Origin: Trichosphaerium sp. ATCC 40318
Lineage: Eukaryota > Discosea > Flabellinia > Trichosidae
NCBI GenBank assembly: GCA_038496445.1
Contig: JALMLS010000358.1
Span: 1-62,096 of the forward strand
Reading direction: 5' to 3'
Length of the DNA: 62,096 nucleotides
This document shows positions 11,396 through 24,390 of this stretch, piece by piece; the stretch's first letter is position 1, and every line of letters begins with the position of its first letter. The translations under genes and the position numbers were made by a program. The notes under the pieces are model-generated. The model was not told the DNA's origin and did no database searches. It saw nothing but the letters and a program-made list of their open reading frames with translations.

Positions 11396-12859
11396 TTACA
11401 GCTCGCTGTGTGCATGGCCATGTCCGCGAGAGTGTCCATGTCCGTGAGAGTGGCTATGTGCAGGAGCACTACCACCATGTGCATGGCCGTGTCCTTCGTC
11501 TAGCCCACCATGCAGCAAGTAAATCGACACGCTAAAATCGCACGTGTGTCAGAATTAGTGAACAATACTGGAAACAACGCACCTGATAAATGCCATACCC
11601 AACAAGTTTGATATCATAGCAGGCTGCAAATATGATTAATAAGACGTAGGGGTTGTTAATAATAATGATGTACCTCTGGCTTCAAAAACTCGTTTGCTAC
11701 TGGAATGAGTTCCCTCAAGCTGACTACAACCATAATACCAGCGACTATTGTACCAATAAATACATTTTGGTATGAGTTGGGACAGTACCTGTTGCGAGTA
11801 GGGATTGTAATAGGTAATCGGAGATTTCACGCAAGAAAAAGGCAAACACAATGGCACCCAGAGGCTCGCACATACCCGACATTGTACTCCAAAACAAGGC
11901 TTGTACCTTGCTATAAATTGCATTAGGATTTAGGCTGTCATCGCAGTATTGTAGTCTCGTACCTTTGCGTCGCGTGGTAGATTGGCGATGCGACAGCCAT
12001 GCCTTCAGGGATATTGTGTGCTGCTATTGCGACGGATAAAGGCAATCCAATCGTAACACCTGCCACGTCGTCACATTAATTCTACATTTTGTCTAAAAGT
12101 CTGGCAGTCTGTCTTACCTTTGAGACTCGCCAGGTACACAGCGATGCCCTCAGGTATGTTGTGTATACTCAATCCAATCATCGTTACAATACCAACCCAC
12201 CAAATGCGTTGCTAGAGGGATAATTAGGCCCCTTTTGCTGGCTTTATTCTTTTTGCTCAACAAAACTTTAAGGCTGACGCACCATTTCACTCGTCATTTG
12301 GTTGTCACTACCTCCTTTACCCCGTACTTTTGTGGTTTTGCTTCTTGTTCAGTGTTAACAACGTGAATGAGAGTAAACAGGCGATGTACCCGCCGTCCTT
12401 AGAGTGCTCGTGCTCTCCTTCCGGAAAAAAATGAGCTGCAAACCCAAACAAGAATAGACCCACGAAAAACTGCACTGTGTTAGTTGTCAAAAAAAAATTA
12501 CAATCAAAAACACGTGTTCTTTACGCTGAGCGCCAGAAACGAATACTTTGTCACTCGTATTGGCGTCGAGTGAAAATTTTTGTACTTACCCACAAATTAG
12601 CGTGAACGAAGCCAATTTCCTGTACAGCTTCAGGTAGAAGATCCATAAATGAAATGTACAGCATAACACCCGCTGAAAAACTCATCAAGTGGCCCAAATA
12701 CTGTGGAGATGGTTTACCAAACAGCAATACCAACACACCACCTAAGTACAGCTGTTAAACGTATTTGCACGGAATAAAATGCGTACCAAAGCCAGTTGAT
12801 AGGCCGCTAATTGTCGCTACAAGTAAAGCCTCTGAGCTCCATCCAGTATGCCCAGACAT
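11396..12859 (-). CDS. ZIP-family zinc/metal transporter (ZupT/ZTP29-like)
   Basis: This is a membrane metal importer of the ZIP family. The ATG at 12857-12859 gives MSGHTGW and the first helix. The next exon reads GVLVLLFGKPSPQYLGHLMS followed by FSAGVMLYISFMDLLPEA, the hallmark of the ZupT/ZTP29 branch with its metal-binding D-x-L-P-E-A. A later exon (about 11820-11900) has MSGMCEPLGAIVFAFFL and the next one VAGIMVVVSLRELIPVA, matching the second metal-site helix. The C terminus is His-rich (HSHSHGHGHSRGHGHAHSEL) and ends at 11396. It contains many introns of 40-90 nt. The start codon is only 86 bp from the divergent RpiB start. Confidence 0.88.
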
Positions 12860-12945
12860 GTTTGTAGCGCTATAGAAACGATTTACAAAAAATGACGTTG
12901 AACGTGTGGTCAAACCTACTCTACCCTCCTTGTAACGCCGCAACC
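12860..12945. promoter_or_regulatory. 86-bp divergent promoter region (ZIP / RpiB)
   Basis: This gap separates the ZIP start codon (minus) from the RpiB start codon (plus). Both 5' UTRs and core promoters must lie in 86 bp or overlap neighbouring exons. No clear TATA box is visible. Confidence 0.5.
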
Positions 12946-13579
12946 ATGGCTTCTCAGCGAACTATTATAATTGGTTCTGATCATGCTGGCTACGAAATGA
13001 AAGAACACTTGAAAGCCTTCATTTCTACACAATTACGCATAGTGGTGAAGGACGCCGGTAGTTTCGCAAACGAAAGAGTCGATTATCCTAATGTCGCTGA
13101 ATTCGTCGGCAAATCGGTTGCGAAAGGTGAATTCGGTACGTCACTTCCGCCAACTGCAGTAACTAACCGGTCAGAGCACGGTATCCTCGTTTGCGGCACT
13201 GGCATCGGTGTACGTTGTAAATGCGGCCCAACTCACTAACGCTCCTCTGAAAGATGTCAATAGCAGCAAATAAAGTCGGAGGCATACGCTGTGCGTTATG
13301 CCACAATGTGATGACTGCCAAGATGGCAAAAAAGGTGCAATCCGCACGTGCACATGTTTTGTGACATTTTCTTAGCACAACAATGCCAACGTGTTGGCTA
13401 TAGGAGGCTGGACAACGGACAAGGTGGTAAGAATGCTGTTTTGTGGTGCTAAAGCACTAATGAGGGACGGATAGGTCGCCACCAAGATTGTGTCTGCGTG
13501 GCTAAATGCCACTTTTGCTCAAGATAGGCACGCTGTACGCGTTGGCATGATAGCAGCGCTGGAGAAGAACACTTCGTAG
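12946..13579 (+). CDS. rpiB: Ribose-5-phosphate isomerase B (RpiB/LacA family)
   Basis: This enzyme interconverts ribose 5-phosphate and ribulose 5-phosphate in the pentose phosphate pathway. From ATG 12946 the protein begins MASQRTIIIGSDHAGYEMKE, the RpiB phosphate/substrate-binding N terminus. The active-site segment HGILVCGTGIG follows (catalytic Cys). A later exon reads IAANKVGGIRCALCHNVMTA, and the last exons ANVLAIGG and a C-terminal helix to TAG 13577-13579. About four introns, including GTGCAA and GTGGTA donors, show it is a resident nuclear gene. An in-frame ATG at 12892 would add 18 residues but lies close to the ZIP start and is less likely. RpiB is bacterial in origin and patchy in eukaryotes; the unrelated RpiA is usual. 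Confidence 0.92.
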
Positions 13580-13668
13580 CCAGAGACAGAGTATCAATTT
13601 TAGCACAGGCAATAAACTCGATACTAACTGGGATCTCGAAAGTCAAATGTAGTACTACTAGTTATAAA

Positions 13669-15213
13669 ATGCAACAAAACAAATGCCATTTGCGGTCAGT
13701 TATTGCCATTTCCATAGCTAGCCGTATAATTGCTATATGCGTTTGTTTACTGGGCGCCTTTGTTTTGCAACCTTATGACACATCGCAAAGTGTGGCTTTT
13801 CCTTCTATACGCCCACCAATGCGTAATTTTGCGAACTGGGACGGTGTTTACTTCTTGCGCATCGCTTTACACGGCTACGAGTACGAAAAACACTACGCAT
13901 TCTTCCCAATGCTGCCTACTATGTCTAGAATAGGATCCAATTGTGCGTTTGCACAATGAAGTAAGCTAACTTCAATTAGTGTTAAAATACTTGCTTCCGT
14001 TCAGTGTAGACAACGCCAGTCTCATATTGGCGTCTGGATTGATATTGAACAACGTGTCATTTGTAATCGCCTCTGTGCTGCTGTACAAGTACGTCTTTTT
14101 ATGCTCATACCCTACTTACCGTACATAGAACAACTTGTTTGGTGTTTGATGACACGGCAGTGGCTAGAAACGCGGCAATCATTTTTGCATTCAATCCAGC
14201 ATCTGTCTTCATGTCAGCTTTTTACACGGAATCAACATTTGCCTTGTGGAGTTTTGCTGGTATATACTGTCTGGAGAAGGGTAGGGCCATCCATTAAGCT
14301 GATCAACTTGTAACACGTGCAAAAAGGAAAGGCGTACAGTGTATTGGGGTGGTCTTTCTTCTTTCCATTGGCGGTACTCACGCGTTCTAACGGTACACAC
14401 TGCACCACCCTCATAACAACACTGACGTTGAGCTATAGGGATTGTATTGACAGGGTACATACTCTATCGCGCACTAGTAGAAACATTTGACGCGCAGTCA
14501 TTGCGCTCACGCACTTGGCACATTGTCAAAGCTGTAGTGCAAATAATGCCAACCGTCATGGCACTTGTTGCCTTTCAGTGGTACGCATACGACAGATATT
14601 GCGCTATGGACAACGGTTCTGAACGTGAGTGGTGTTCTTCATTACCTCCTTCAGTGTATGCGTATGTGCAGAATAGGTACTGGGGCAACGGTATGTTCAA
14701 GTATTGGACGTTACAAAAACTTCCAAATTTCTTTCTGGCTGCGCCTATTCTCGCCCTTACATGCCATGGTGCGTTGTCAAAGCGCGAGCTGTTCTTTATA
14801 TTCCATTGTTGATATGAGGTTAGGCATGTACACTTATGCGAGGGAGGACAGCAACAGATTTTGGTTTGTGGGCTTGTTTTCTACTGCGGTTAACCGAAAA
14901 ACTGTACCGTATTACTTTCATTGGCTGGGCGTTACGCTAATTGCGGTTGTTGGCATGCATGTCGAGGTATGGTATTTTAGATTATTTTTCTTTTTGTTTT
15001 TTTTGAAGTATCCATCTTCTTCTTGTACTACCCACCAACAAGGTCACAACGCGATTCCTATGCTCTCAATGCATGGCGCTTTATTGGCACGTGAGTCTCG
15101 CTATGCGCTACGCTCCCAAGTCATCTCCTACTTTGGTGGCTGGATTCATTTATTTGGTGGTGTACAACACAATAGGTCCGATTCTGTTTATTAATTTCTA
15201 TCCATGGACGTAG
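13669..15213 (+). CDS. PIGV: GPI mannosyltransferase 2 (PIG-V/GPI18)
   Basis: This ER membrane enzyme adds the second mannose to the GPI anchor core, using dolichol-phosphate-mannose. ATG 13669 precedes an N-terminal signal-anchor. The luminal motif FANWDGVYFLRIALHGYEYE is followed by KHYAFFPMLP, characteristic of PIG-V. A later exon (about 14450-14780) has PPSVYAYVQNRYWGNGMFKY and KLPNFFLAAPILAL, the second signature. The final exons encode hydrophobic helices ending FINFYPWT at TAG 15211-15213. Five to seven introns. Confidence 0.88.
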
Positions 15214-15376
15214 TTCTCACCACAGTTGTACTTGTACATGTAAATACAAACCGTTGTCTGTATAACACAAGGGGTATGGGCTGGTCGTTTGATTTCTTTT
15301 TTTTTTTGACGTGTAAATTTGGCACAGACACGCAACACGCTGGAAACTGCGTTATGCCTCCAACGCTTGGTAAATA

Positions 15377-18300
15377 ATGAATAATGTGGAGACGTCCTTC
15401 CTTGATAATCTTCTTGAGCAGTTAAAAAGGTACGTGTGACGTCTAAGGTACAGAATCGCCTAAAAACGCCTCAGTGCTGACGATGAGGGTAAAAAGATCG
15501 CTAAAGGGCTCGCCAACTATGTACGACAGCAGTTACCAAAAACTGGCTTCTTTAACTATCTCAAAGGTCAAAGGTCGTTGTCACGACGCTCCAGGCGACG
15601 GTTTTTCGAAATTTATGTCCGAACTCAACCGCAACCTCTCCGACCTGATAAATTCGAGCTCGCAACAGGATAATTTAGGCGCTATAACTCTGATAGGTAT
15701 GAGGCAAATTGCATTAAAAAAAAAAACCCCAAAAAACAAAACCGTGACAATCTTTACTGTAGATGCTCTCGTGGATATAGAGTATGAAGAAAGCTCAGGG
15801 CTTGTGGTACGTTACCATTGACAGCTGGTACAATTTTGGCGTAATTAGTTCTATTTTAATTATTCGCCACCCAAACTACGTCATTTGGCACTACCCGTGG
15901 CGTCAGGATTATCCACCAATATTGACGCCTTAGAACTTGGCACTTGAACTAATATTTGGCCATAGCTGACAAGACTCGCCAATACCTTACGGAATGCGCT
16001 CCTCAAACGCGATAAGACCACTAGACGTGAGGCCAGCGTAGTTTTGGGAAAAATGGCCGTTGGCAGATCCAACATGATGACAGATTGGGTATCACAACCT
16101 TCTTTCTCTTACTTACTGATTACTCTGACTACAAATAGATTCACGCAGAGATGGACCAAGCAATAGAGTGGTTGGAACAAAAGGATCGCAATGTTCCGAG
16201 AAGAGATGCGGCACTCTTATTTATTGGTACCGCTAAAAATACCAGTATATAATGGACTTTAAGAGTAATTACTTGGCTTTTAGAAAAGATTGCCCAGTCA
16301 GCGCCTTCCATTCTTTATGTTAGGATAGCCCGAATTGTAGATCTCCTTTGGCATGGATTGTGCGACAAGGACAGCATGTTGCGCGAACAGGTAAGTAGTC
16401 ATAAAAAAATTTTAGCATCTGGTTGATGTCCTTGTTCCTCACTTCCTCACTTTTCCAAAAAGGGCCGTCTTGCTCTGTTGGAGACATTGCGAATACTTAC
16501 AGTCAGGGATGACAACATAGCTACCCTTTCTCACGAGTACGTGACGTTGTAACTACCAATGATCGCTTGTTTTTAACTGTTCATGGTTTAGTGACATTTA
16601 CATACAAATATACACAAAGGCTATTCAAAACATCAAAGCAAATCAGACAGAGCTACTTCATGGCGCTCTCATAGCACTCGGGGAACTTCTCAGAAATACG
16701 GGGGCATTCATGAATGAGGTTCGCATGCTAACACCCCTTAACGCTTCGTTTTTTGGTATATGATGTTTGTCTCACGTGATTATTACACAGGGTAAATTTA
16801 CAACAGCAGGTGATATTGTCATAAAATATTGGAACTCTAATCACAAGGGTTTAAGAAAGGTAGCGCATGTCTCACTATGGTTATCACATTTTTTTGATTT
16901 TGACACATATTATTATTTAGAGGGCACTGCAAATTGCACCTCTGCTAGCACGCCACTCGCCCAAGCTATTCAAAGCCAGTTACTTGGAGCATTGCATGGG
17001 AAATCTTTTCTCGTCTCTACGTCGAGACAGTGAGCGTGCTCTTGCCTTTTTAGCAGGTACAAAAACTTTTGACAAACTCGTATATTGTTGTTTTACTGAG
17101 TGTTATTAGTTGGTGAAATTGCAATAGAGGTTGGCGTGGGTATAGTACCGTACTTGGATGGCATAATGGGATTTATTAGATCGCGTATGTCTGCTCGTGG
17201 TAGGAATAGCCTGTCGCCAGAAGCATTGAATTGCGTATCAATGTTAGCGCAAGCCGTTGGCACTAATCTGGAGACGTACATGCAAGGCTTTTTAATGCAT
17301 ATATTCAGTCAAGGCTTGAGTAAAGGCTTGGTAAATGCATTAGTGACACTTGTAGCCCACATTCCATCGCTGGCGTCTGAGGTCCGCCGGAAGTTGCTGG
17401 ATCAGATAGCACTCATCCTTGGAGCCGTACCATTGCGTAGCACCCCTAGCAACGCGAAAAAGCGACGTGTGGTAGTGCGCGAGAGTAACAAGGCCGACAC
17501 TTTGGATGTAGAGCTGGTGGTATTGGCGCTATCGACGCTTTGTGAGTTTGAATTCTCAAAATCATTCGCTGTTGGCAAATTTCTGGAAAAATATGTCATC
17601 GGCTATCTAGACCACGAAAACATCACTATACGAAAGGCTGCTGTAAGGACAGCCGGTCATTTGGTTGTCTTGCCACAGCTGTGCAATGACAAACGCAAAA
17701 CTGTAACTAGCAGATATACATATGGGCGTAAGGTGGTCACCAATGTTTTGCAGCTGCTCCTAGCTGCCGCTATCAACGACCCAGATCCACAAGTTCGTCT
17801 AACAGCGCTGTATTGCCTTGGCACACGGTTGGACTACATCATGGCGTATCCACCTAATGTAGCGTCTCTATTTATTGCGCTAAAGGATCAAGTCTTTGAA
17901 ATACAGTGTGTCACCATGATGACGCTTGGACGCCTATCCGAGCTCAACCCTGCAGCTGTATTTCCTAGATTAAGAAAGACACTTGTAGCGCTTCTCACAA
18001 AGCTAAAGCTTGGTGGAAAGGACTTGGGCAAGACTGCCTATCTCCTATCTGAACTGATTGCGGCTGCACCTAGCCTATCGGCTCTCTATGTAGAATCAAT
18101 TCTAACAGTGGTAGTGGATTGCGTTGAATCAAGTGACATGCAGTTATCAGGTTAGTTAGCTCCAACAATCACTCTTTTTGTATTTTACGTTTCTTCCTTT
18201 GATCGACAACACTAACACCATATGTTTGCAGGTCAAGCTCTATCCGCTCTTGGACAGATCGTAAAGGTGGGTGCGCAGGATATTCGTCGGCATAAGCTAG

Positions 18301-21300
18301 AACGCAAACTGTTTGTACTGATCCTTAAAACTTTGCGTGACCAAAATGCCAAGTACAAGCGTCAAGAAGCGCTTGAGGCGCTCGGCAACTTAGTACAATC
18401 CACTGGCCAGGCCATTGCACCTTATATCGACTATCCAAATCTGCTGGACACGCTCCTTGTCATTATTAAAACTGAGCAGTCTTGGGAGATACGAGGGACG
18501 GCGATTAAACTTTTGGGCATACTTGGTGCGATCGATCCGTGGAAACACAAGCAGTTCTTGAAAAAACAGCGTAGAGAAAACAGCTCGTGGATGGCTACGC
18601 CCTCTATCGAAGTGGTATCTCAAACCAGCCGTGTGGCGACACCGCACGCATTTTTACAACGCGATGGTTCTACACCAAAGGGAGGTTTGGCCGTCAAACG
18701 CAAGTCGAGGACAATCAGTACCGGAGAAAAAAAGAAGGTTATTTCCAATCTGCAGGAGTCTGCTGACAAAACGGAAGTCCGTTCGCTTTTTTATGCTCAC
18801 GTTGTTGATGGTTCACCGGATGACTTTTACATGCAGTTGGCGTGCGAATCGTTGACTGCTATATTGAAGAACCCAAACTTGTCCTCTCATCACAATATTA
18901 CAATGCAGGCTATTATGAAGATGGTCAAGAGCGTCGATATTAAGTGTATATCCTTTCTTGGCACTTTGATTCCAGCCTTGCTGAGCTTGATGCAATCATC
19001 GCAGCCTGGATATCGCGAGTTTCTATTCCAACAGCTGGGGTTCATCGTGTCTATCGTTAAGAAGCATATACGCGATTACGTACCACAAATCATGAAGGTT
19101 CTAGACAAGTATTGGAAAGAAGGGCCGATAGCATTCAAGCTGACTGTCATTGAAGAGTTGATAATCGCTTTGCAAGATGAGTTCGAGCCGTACTTACATA
19201 ACGTTGTACCACATTTGGTTCACGTCTTTACTTCTGACACATCGGCTGATCGCGAAACGACTATACAAGCGCTACATTGTCTTGAAGTAATAGGTCCTCA
19301 ATTCGACAAATACACCGACTTTGTATTACCGCACATTCTCACAATGCTCAATGCGCCCAAAGTTGCGCCTCTAGCCAAGGGTTATGCCATTAATTCTCTG
19401 TCACGCTTGTTCAAAGTACTGGATCTAGTTCTTTACTCTGGCCGAATCATTTCTGCCTTGGTCCTCAACATTGAATCTCCTGACGTACGCCTCGCATACA
19501 CATTACCTATTTAACACATTCTTGTTGCAGGTTCGTGAGGTGGCCATGAATTGTATCACTCAAATGGCCACACAATTACGAAGACAAATATTCCCATACG
19601 TCCCTACAATCGATGCTGCTTTGAAGAAAGTAAAGTTGTCCTGGCCTGATTGGACTCAAACTTTGGTGAGTCAAAAAAAAAATACCCACATTTCCCTATT
19701 TTCTGCTTTTTTCGGTTTCTTACTGAGGTGTTAGAGCGATATTCGAAGCGGTAAAAAGATTTTAGTAGACCCTAGCAGTGCCAATGAAGAGACAGATACA
19801 GGTGTGGCGCACCCAGTTACTGTTGCCAAACAGGCAAATTTTTCAGCGCCAATTAATTTGAGGAGGGCTTGGGACACTAAAGGTATTTAATACCCGTCTC
19901 TTCCTTTTTCTGACTTTTGTTACAGGCCGAGTTACACGTGAAGACTGGACTGAATGGATGAGAAAGTTCTCTATGGAGTTGCTACGTGCTTCTCCCAGTC
20001 CAGCGTTGCAAGCAGTCGCCATGGGTACCTTGTGTTATACATACAATTAGTGTCTGACGATATCACTTTTTAGCCAATCACGCGCCAACCATTAAAAAAC
20101 TGTTCAATATTGGGTTCTATTCGTGCTGGGATGAAATAAGCATGGCTGAACGCAAGGAACTCATTGAGAATTTACATCGGTACGTCGAGTAATAATTCAA
20201 GTGCACCTTGTGTTGTTAACCCTGTGTTCCAGCGTTTTTCGTGCCGAAAATATTACGACAGACGTTGTGCAGACACTGCTGGACTTGGTCGAATTTATGG
20301 AGCACAATGAAATGGTAGGGTTCATTGTCTTTGTTTAAACGAGCGCTCACACTACTTCTAGGACTTGCCAATTGGCTTTGATATTCTGGGAAGCCTTGCA
20401 GATAATTTCCACGCGTATGCCAAGGCCTTGTATTATAAAGAGAAGGAATTTGCTGAAAAACCATGTAACAACACCACTGAGGTAAGATTACTCACTTCCC
20501 ATTTAATCTGGATCATTATATCTAACTAGCACTACGTTTAGTCATTGATAAGCATAAACAGCAAACTTGGTCAAATGGAAGGGGCTACAGGTATCCTCAA
20601 GTACGCCCAACAACATCACCAAGTTCAGCTGAAAGCATCTTGGTATGAAAAGGCACGGCGTCTCACTATTTTGTATCCTGTTAATGACTCTCGTTTTAGT
20701 TGAAACAGTGGCCTCAAGCTCTACAGGCGTATCAAACACGAAATGACAGTGAGGCGTTGATCGGGAGGTTGCGGTGCCTTCATGGTCTTGGTGAATGGGA
20801 CAAAGTCATACAACTCGCAGCAGGACATTGGAAAAGTGAGGCGGATACCAATGCGACAAACAGCTTTCGACGAAGCGCCTCTCCGCTGGTTGCCTCTGCA
20901 GCTTTCTTCCTTCAAGATTGGGAAGTTCTAGAAAAATATGTTAGATTTATTCACCCAGACACGCACTCCGGTTCATTTGTGCGTGCTTTGGTCGCACTTC
21001 ACAACAATGATTTGTCAAAAGCACAAAAGTTCATTGATACAACACGTGACATGCTTGATACTGAACTCACAGCCCTTATCGGTGCGTTAAAGCGTGACTT
21101 TATTTATACTTGAGCATAAGCTGAATTGAAGCTAGGGGAGAGCTATGAGCGCGCATATATGGTTATCGTCCGCGTACAACAGCTGTCTGAAATGGAAGAG
21201 ATCATAGAAGTACTAAATCCCAAGGCCAAATCGAGGCAAATGGCGGACGAAGATTTATGGCCCAAATTGTGGCGTGCGAGATTGATGGGATGTGATCGAA

Positions 21301-24202
21301 CCGCTGAAGTATGGCAAAAGATTTTGGCTGTAAGAGGTACACATACTATATTTTTTATCACGTGATTAAACAGAAACTAGCCATTGTTCTACCACCTCAC
21401 AAGGACGTATTACCTTGGCTCAAATTAGCATCAATATACCGCAAAAGCAACAACATATCGACTGCTAGGCAAACGCTACTGCGTGTTTTAGGTGGTAAAC
21501 CTCCGCTTGGTGATCCGAACGACTTTTACATGCCGCAGAATACCCATCCGCGCATATTGTATGCCTGGATCAAGCAACTGTGGGCGGAAGATGAATGTGA
21601 CGTGGCGTTCCAGCATTTGCAAAATTTCTCTGCAGGCTTGAAGATGACTTCAGGCAGTGTTGAACTCCAAGCAAGAGTCCTACGAAAGATATGTACTTGG
21701 CAAACTGACATTCACAACGGCTTCAGCAAGCGTAGTATACCACAGCTCTGCGATATTGCTCGAGAGGCAACAGTGTTACAACCTGATAGCTACAAAGCTT
21801 GGCATAACTTTGCTATGCACAACTATCAAGCCACTCAGCTATTTCAACAATACACGAAGCCTATTAAAATACAACAAGTCGCCAATTTCCAAGACAAATC
21901 CAAGGTGCGCTTTCGACTGCTCTAACGAAAGTTCTAACCATTGTGATGATTTAGGCGTATCTAGTGGCAGCAATACAAGGGTTCTTTACCTGTGTGAGGC
22001 TACGATCTGGACAAAAAACGCTGCAAGACATATTGCGTATTCTAACGCTCATGTTCAAACACATAAAGCAAGACGAAGAAGCTGAGCAGGCAATGTTGCA
22101 GGGAATACAATCGCTTCCCGAGGAAACGTGGGTGCAAGTCATCCCACAAATAATTGCTCGCATTCACGTCAAGAGTTCTGCTGTTCGCAGTTTGTTGCAT
22201 ACTCTTTTGGTTAAGGTTGGCAAGGTGCATCCGCAAGCCCTCATCTATCCACTTACGGTGGCACTACAAGTACGCTCAGGATTTTTTTTTAAGTTTTTTT
22301 GCGCATGCAAAAATCACGTGGAATACACGTAACAAAAAAATTAAAAGAGCATCAGTTACATTAGTAATCATTGTTATAGTCTCAAAGTGTCGACAGAGTA
22401 AAAGCGGCACAAGCAGTAATGCAAAAGCTTCGTGATCACTCGCCTCAATTGGTTGATCAAGCTCGATTGGCAGGTGGTGAATTAATACGCGTTGCTATTT
22501 TGTGGCACGAATTATGGCATGAAGGCTTGGAGGAAGCCAGTAAACTCTATTTCGGAGAAGAGGATGTACGTGGTATGTTGGAGACACTTGCACCGTTGCA
22601 TGAAATGATGGAGAGCCCACAAACTATGCAAGAGGTTTCATTTGTTCAAGCATTTGGACGTGAACTACAAGAGGCAAAGCGGTGGTGTGAAGAGTATAAA
22701 AAATCTGAAAACATAGAGGACATTAACAGGGCATGGGAGATTTATTATCTTGTCTTTCGTCGCATCAACAAGCATTTGCCTCAAATGACGCGATTAGACA
22801 TGCATCACGTGTCACCTGAACTGTTGGATGCGACCAAACTCGCTATTGCTGTACCGGGAACATACGTTCCTGGACGGAAGGTAGTCTGTATCGACAGCTT
22901 CGATCCAGTTCTCGATATTATAACCAGTAAACAAAGACCAAGAAAACTGACTATTCACGGCTCAGATGGTCGCGAATGGAAGTACCTATTGAAAGGGCAC
23001 GAAGATTTACGGCAAGACGAACGTGTTATGCAGCTGTTTGCCTTGGTGAACACCCTACTACAACGCAACCGATCAACTGACCATCAAGATTTGACTATAA
23101 CACGTTACAGCGTTATTCCTCTTGCGCCGAATAGCGGGTTAATTGGTACCATAGCAAACATAATTTTATTGTAACTTTATGGAACTAACGCAAAAATTTG
23201 TTTAGGTTGGGTCCCGTACTGCGATACGTTACATCAACTGATACGTGATTATCGAGAGCAGAGAGAAATTATTTTGAATCTAGAATACAGGCTTATGCAC
23301 CAAATGGCGCCCTCATATGACGGCTGCACACTCATGCAAAAGGTTGAGGTATTCAACTTCTCTCTGGCACAGACGAGAGGAGAGGACTTAGAACGTGTTC
23401 TATGGCTACAAAGTCCTAACAGCGAGGTTTGGTTCGAGAGAAGAACGAATTACACGCGATCTCTTGCAGTCATGTCCATGGTTGGTTACATCCTTGGACT
23501 TGGTGATAGACACCCTTCGAATCTAATGATAGATCGCATCTCTGGCAAAGTAATACACATTGACTTTGGCGATTGCTTCGAGGTAAAGAACCACGAACAT
23601 CTCTTTTTATTTTGAGAATCACACCTTCTTTCTTAATTTAACCCTTTTGTGCACAGGTCGCTATGGTTCGCGAAAAATACCCTGAAAAGATTCCTTTCAG
23701 GCTGACACGCATGTTGATCAAAGCCATGGGCGCCTACAAGATAGAAGGCAATTTTAGAACCACCTGCGAACGCGTTATGCGTGTACTTCGCGAAAACAAA
23801 GAAAGTCTAATGGCTTTGCTTGAAGCGTTCATCTATGACCCTTTGATAAGCTGGCGTATTCTCAACCAGCCACAAGACCTGTCAGTAAACATGATAGACG
23901 AGTCAACGCCATCCGGTAGGTCGCGGTCACAGTCGCTCGAGGCCATGACTGCACTGCGGCCCAACCTCGAGGACATAGCACGTTCACCACCAAGACGATT
24001 GCGCCTACCCTCCCAGGACAAGGGCGCGATGGATGCCAAGGCGCTGTCTATTATCAAGCGAGTACAAAAGAAGCTAACTGGCCGAGATTTTAATCCGCGA
24101 GCCACAGACTCTTATCAGACCCAAGTAGAAAAACTTATCACGCAAGCCACTTCTGTTGAAAACTTGTGCCAGTGCTATGTGGGTTGGTGTCCGTTCTGGT
24201 AG
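15377..24202 (+). CDS. TOR: TOR (target of rapamycin) serine/threonine kinase
   Basis: This is the catalytic subunit of TORC1/TORC2, the central growth regulator. ATG 15377 opens [22 protein letters not shown] repeats fill about 15500-19700, including two long exons (17107-18150 and 18231-19485). A FAT domain follows (about 19900-22400). The FRB domain starts with [20 protein letters not shown] (about 22479). The kinase has [31 protein letters not shown], catalytic [10 protein letters not shown] (about 23500) and the [10 protein letters not shown] metal loop. The C-terminal FATC ends CYVGWCPFW at TAG 24200-24202, the invariant TOR terminus. The gene is full length by motif content, with about 25 introns. 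Junctions in the FAT region are approximate. Confidence 0.97.
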
Positions 24203-24307
24203 GAGAGGACACGTTTACCGCAAGATTGTAATTTTTGTAACACGTGAAAAAAAAAAGAAAAAAAAAACCTGTACAATGAATGTATATATTACGTAACTGG
24301 CATTGCT

Positions 24308-24313
24308 AATAAA
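24308..24313 (+). terminator. Polyadenylation signal of TOR
   Basis: A canonical AATAAA lies 106 bp after the TOR stop codon and before the next start at 24391. Confidence 0.55.
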
Positions 24314-24390
24314 GACATGCCAAAAAAGGATACAATTGTCTGAGTCAGAAGAAAATTGACTTTGCTTCATAACAACTTTGGTGTCAGCAC

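Noticed and set aside
12892-12945. Upstream in-frame ATG for RpiB adding 18 residues
   Set aside because: It would leave only 32 bp to the divergent ZIP start, and the added residues do not look like a targeting peptide. The family start at 12946 fits better.
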